Shown: positions 60,401 through 64,000 of the stretch, one piece after another | How the letters are laid out: every line of letters begins with the position of its first letter | Position numbering within the stretch: the first letter of the stretch is position 1 | Assembly (NCBI GenBank): GCA_006384855.1 | Contig: VCJN01000997.1 | Location: forward strand, 1 to 64,000 | Direction of reading: 5' to 3' | DNA from: Tetraselmis striata | Taxonomy: Eukaryota; Chlorophyta; Chlorodendrophyceae; Chlorodendrales; Chlorodendraceae | Length of the DNA: 64,000 bases | Position numbers and translations under genes: made by a program | The notes under the pieces: generated by a model | What the model saw: the letters and a program-made list of their open reading frames with translations, nothing else | The model's database searches: none | What the model was told of the DNA's origin: nothing

Positions 60401-63400
60401 GGACTGGCAGAGCGGGCCAGCAAGCCAGACAAAGAGCAGGAATTACATAAATAGACACTGATATAGAGAGCGTAGCAATACGGTGAGAATACCTCCACTG
60501 TTTCTTCCGAGGCCCGGCGGCTTTCCTCTGCTGCGCGCTGTGCCTCCTCCACTCGCAGATCAGCCCGCGCCTCGGCGTCCGCCACGCGCCGTCCAGCCTC
60601 CGCGTCCGCCTCCCTCCCCCGCGCTTCCACCTCTGCGCGCGCCGCCGCCTCCGCGGCCGCCACCCGCTCGCCCGCCTCTCGCCCCGCGGCCTCCTCCGCA
60701 GCGCGACGCGCCTCCGCCACCGCCTCCGCCGCGGCACGCTGCGCCTCGCTCAGCCGCGCGTTGAGCACCTCGTCAGCCGCCGCCATGCGATCCTTCAAAT
60801 CGCCCTCCACCGCAGCCACCCTCGCCGCGGCGGCCTCCACCTCCCGGGCGCATCGCGCCTCCGCTTCCTCCGCCCGCCGGCGCGCCGCTTCGCACGCGAC
60901 CGAGAGCTCCGCACGCATCGCGGCCACCTCCCCTTGCGTGCGCTGCCGCATGTCGTCCGCCTCTGACGCCGCCTCCGCCTGCGGTCAGCCGCGTAGGTGG
61001 CAACCCGCGCCTGTCAGCCCTGGCGGGCGCAGCTGCGCAGCGAAGCCGCTATGGACGCAGTTTGTACATCAAACGTATGCTATAACATGTACCATATACA
61101 CTATAATATATATATATATATGCTATAGGATGCTGGAATAAATCAAATTATACTATTATCGTATACGACCATTATAGTATACTACTATAACAGCATGGTA
61201 TACTCTTACAGTACTAGTAATTGAATGCTATTGTAGTTACACACATTAGCTACACACATTACGCCCTGCGCCACCAAGATGCATTTCGCGCAAGTAGCAC
61301 TTCACGTGATGTGCATTCATATGATGATAATTCTGGTATGCCATACTATTATGGGTGCTGACATAGCTGTAATAACTATACCAAGCCTCAGATATGGCTT
61401 TCTTACAATTAGAACTATAGCAGAACTATAGCGAAAGGTAATTCGCTATGGTTCTGCTGTAGTTATGACCTATGGCAGCTATGGCAGGTCATCGTTCGCA
61501 GTTTGCTTGTACCTGCGCCAGTGCGACACAACTGGGCCGATGTTTTCTATTGATGAAAAGCATACTGAATATCCGATTTGAACTGCATGATGAATGGCAG
61601 ATCGCGCCGCCTCCTCACCTGCTGCGCCCAGAGCTGCTCCTCGCGCTCCGAAAGCTCGCCGCGGAGGGCCGCCTCGCGGGCGGCGGCGGCGGCCTGCGCG
61701 TCATCCGCCGCCTGGCGCAGCTCAGCCAGCGCGTGGCGCTCCGCTTCCAGCGCCGCGGCCGACAGGGAGGCGTCGCTGCGCAGGCCAGCTGCCTGCTGCT
61801 CGGCCGCCTCAAGCTTGGCCTGCAGCGGGTAAACACCACGAGGCGAGGCGCTCAGTGACGCCTGGCAAACCGTTTGCGTAGTGATTGTACCACCAATGAA
61901 CTATTGTCTTACATTCGCCTAACTATCATTTACATAACATCCTATTGGATTTGCGGGTCACAAGAAGAATGCATTGATTTGCAGCAACGAGTCAAAAGAA
62001 CCGTTTGGTATTCGTGGTATACTTTACATTTCAAAAATCTGTTTTTCGCGCCAGGGGTGTGGAGAGGGGGGGGGGGGGGGGGGTCCAAAACGAATACATA
62101 CCACGGACCCAAAGCATGGTCACGGTATACTGGGTTCAGATTGAGCCTAGACGGCGCGCTGGCAGGAAAAAGGGGGGGGGGGGGGGGGGGGGGGGAGTCA
62201 CCTGCAGCTCTATCCTCTGCAGCCGCGTTGCTTCTAATTCCTCCTGTAACAACGTCCCAGCCATTTGCCAGGGAGAGCTAAATAAGTGTTACAATGTATA
62301 TGGCATAGTGGTGTGGTCTCAACAATGTGTTCCCCTGGGAACCATGTGTAGGTGGGGTGGGTGGGTGGGTGGTGGTGGTGGGGGGCGGGGGGGGGGGGGG
62401 GGGGGGGGGGGGGTGGGGAGGGGTACCTGCAGCTCCATCATCTGCAGCCGTGTCGCTCGCAATTCCTCCTGTACCGAGGCCCCAGACATAAGCTAGCTAG
62501 GAAGAGCTAAATAAGTGCAATGTAAATGGCACATTGGCGCGGTCTCTATAATGTGTTCCGCTGTTGAACCATGTTGGGGGGGGGGAGGGGGGGACACCTG
62601 CGTGGCATCCGCCTGCGCCTTGCTGTGCTCTGCCTGTGCGACCGCGCCCGACAGCTGCGCCGCCAGCCGGCTCTCGCGCTCCGCCGCCTCGGCGCGCGCC
62701 TTCTCTGCGCTGCCCTGCGCAGCCTGGAGCGCCTCCTCCAGCTCGACGGCGCGTGCCTGGTGGCGGCCAGCCTCCGCCTCGAGGGTCTTCGCCTACCATG
62801 ATCAAGCCGATCGCAATCAGGGCGCCTCATATGGTCTAATGACCGAAGCATTTTGAACCTTACACCTACACAAATTCATATTGGTAGGTGCTTTGGAGAA
62901 ACAAACCGTGAAATCACAACGAAGCTTTTGGCGTTGTTCATGATATTCACACACGCACACACACACATGCGCGCGCGCGCGCACACTCGAGGCAGCAGCA
63001 TTTAGTGTGAATATTGTATGTGACTCATCAATGTGCCGAATCAATACCGACATAAAATCAAGAGGTACTTGAACTTGCTGCCGAACCATTCATAAAGAAA
63101 CACACCCTTAATCAAAACTCCAATATCGTTTTGGAGTACTGTATAATAATGTCATGCTAAGAAGTAAGCATTTGGATCGATTTGAAAGCGATAATGACAG
63201 GCGGACGAGTGGCCGCTACAGCCCCGGGATGGCTACTACATGGCCGCTCCCGAGGCTAGGAGCTGGTGTGGCACCTTGGCGACCAGCTGCGCCCGCTCCG
63301 CGAGTACCGCCGCGTTCCCCTCCTGCACCTTCTCCAGTTCTGCGCTCACCGCCGCCAGCTGCGCCTCCAGCGATTCCGTCCGCTGGCGGCCACCATCCAC

Positions 63401-63849
63401 GGTTCGACGCAACTCGGCGAGCGCCGACTCCACCTCTGACGCCTGCCGAACCATCGCCGCCTCCGTGGCAGCCTGCTTGGCTTCCGCCTCCGCCAGCTTG
63501 CCGCGGTGCGCCGCCGCGATCTCGGCTTCGCGCTCCAAGAGGTCCGCTCTGGCGCGCCGCTGGATGATCTGCGTACAGTGGTGGCGCAAATTATTATAAG
63601 CGAGGTTTCGGCTGAAATCTTTCATATATGCAAAACATGCCCTAACGTCTCATTACTTGTCAAAGCGTTCTTGGTTTGGCCGAATTGCGATTTAAGCAAT
63701 CGCATAATACGACACGAGACCGATGTTACAACGTTGCGGTCGACACTCACCTCGATCTCGGCTCGCATGGCTGCCTCGCTGCTCTCTAGCTCCGCCGCCA
63801 TCTTGATCGACTGGTCAACTAGGCTGTTGCGAGTGGCCTCCAGCTCGCC
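49769..63849 (-). CDS. Large coiled-coil protein of unknown function, 5' partial (19 exons in window)
   Basis: Exons, all phase-consistent: 63849-63751, 63568-63275, 62792-62598, 62468-62427, 62243-62202, 61819-61619, 60978-60493, 60142-58801, 58464-58252, 57923-57682, 57323-57175, 55865-55617, 54182-53969, 53391-53272, 53119-53066, 51300-51166, 51046-50960, 50315-50223, 49822-49769 (TGA). About 1436 residues are visible. The first ~800 are almost continuous Ala/Glu/Arg heptad coiled coil (e.g. AEAEARCAREVEAAAARVAA). A Ser/Pro-rich linker follows in the 1342-nt exon, then shorter coiled coils, acidic stretches (SDEEGSSRDEEDSE) and a short Gly/Pro-rich tail. The pattern fits a golgin-, kinesin-tail- or centrosome/basal-body-like scaffold, but no diagnostic domain is visible and the N terminus is outside the window. 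The acceptor chosen for 51300 and the last exon are the least certain parts. Confidence 0.8.
54337..54428. repeat. (ATAC)n and (AC)n microsatellites
   Basis: About twelve ATAC units followed by CATT variants and then an AC run, in the intron between exons 55617 and 54182 of the coiled-coil gene. Confidence 0.95.
55131..55380 (+). mobile_element. tRNA-derived SINE, copy D (full length), antisense in coiled-coil gene intron
   Basis: Begins with the tRNA-like head CCGCTCGGTTGAGCGGTCGT, CGCATACGAGAGGTCC and the B-box match GGATCGATTCC. It continues with the common body (CCGGCGTGTCCCGGGTTTAC, GATGCATTAGCCC, CCTACGACTGCAGTTGG, GCGGCTTCGGCCGATG) and ends GGGGCGAACTTTACTTTTC. A poly-C run lies about 40 nt further on. 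With copy A it defines the family's ~250-bp consensus. Confidence 0.8.
61413..61464. other. Short perfect-loop hairpin in coiled-coil gene intron
   Basis: Arms 61413-61435 and 61442-61464 pair over 23 bp with only two G:T positions (on the plus strand), around a 6-nt loop. Lies in the intron between exons 61619 and 60978. It could be a small-RNA-like hairpin or chance in AT-rich DNA. Confidence 0.45.
62160..62598 (-). repeat. Tandem duplication of a 14-codon coiled-coil exon with its intron
   Basis: Exons 62468-62427 (EELRATRLQMMELQ) and 62243-62202 (EELEATRLQRIELQ) are 42 nt each and paralogous. The intron upstream of each also matches: taagtg.aatgta.atggca, gtggtctca.aatgtgttcc and aaccatgt at 62285-62350 and 62512-62573, each ending in a poly-G (sense poly-C) tract next to the donor. 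The duplicated unit is ~225 bp. Confidence 0.85.
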
Positions 63850-64000
63850 CTGCCAGAAATGCGGGCAGCACGGGACAAATCAATGCCATCTCCGAGCCGG
63901 ATGGGTGTCCAGGACGGTGTCATAATTCCAATTCTGACGAAGATTCCCGGCAATACAGGGCACCATTTACAGGGGTCTTTCAGGAACCTGGTGTATGGAA

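Overview
This window is nuclear DNA from a eukaryote, most likely a green alga (Chlorophyta or a near relative). The reasons are GC-rich, intron-dense genes with GT-AG introns, TTTAGGG-type telomere-like tracts, an intron-containing tRNA-Tyr, TGTAA motifs downstream of two stop codons, and plant- and alga-like housekeeping proteins. The species cannot be named from the sequence alone.

Layout, left to right. (1) The 5' two exons of the proteasome deubiquitinase RPN11 lie on the minus strand (1-821), divergent from (2) a four-exon Y-family DNA polymerase of the eta/iota type on the plus strand (1756-6111). (3) After a convergent spacer with telomere-like sequence and a 400-bp hexanucleotide microsatellite comes a ~14-kb, ~20-exon TEX10/IPI1 gene for 60S ribosome assembly on the minus strand (7929-21918). 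Its introns hold a long foldback repeat and an antisense, 5'-truncated LINE. (4) A four-exon NAD(P)-dependent reductase of the extended SDR family (22705-24400, minus) carries an apparent one-base frameshift near its C terminus. (5) 24.6-32.5 kb is a gene-poor, transposon-rich stretch with two segments bounded by inverted repeats and one SINE. (6) A plus-strand IQ-motif gene of unknown function (32576-35723) follows. (7) 35.7-45.3 kb holds a SINE, decayed transposase-like DNA and two degenerate satellites, one with a ~645-bp higher-order duplication. (8) A two-exon mitochondrial-type ribosome recycling factor (45289-46431, minus) and a spliced tRNA-Tyr come next. (9) A short spacer contains LINE and SINE fragments. 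(10) The right 14 kb is one large coiled-coil gene on the minus strand: 19 exons, about 1436 residues visible, with its 5' end beyond the window.

The known-function genes are unlinked housekeeping genes (protein turnover, translesion synthesis, ribosome assembly, organelle translation), so no operon or gene-cluster logic is visible. The most striking signals are in the non-coding DNA. Long poly-C tracts on the transcribed (sense) strand sit within about 5-35 nt downstream of at least 14 splice donors in four different genes on both strands. There is a LINE family with 'micro-insertions' as short as ~19-21 nt, one with an exact empty site next door. There is also a tRNA-derived SINE family with four copies, a ~480-bp intronic foldback, and a recent tandem duplication of a 14-codon coiled-coil exon.
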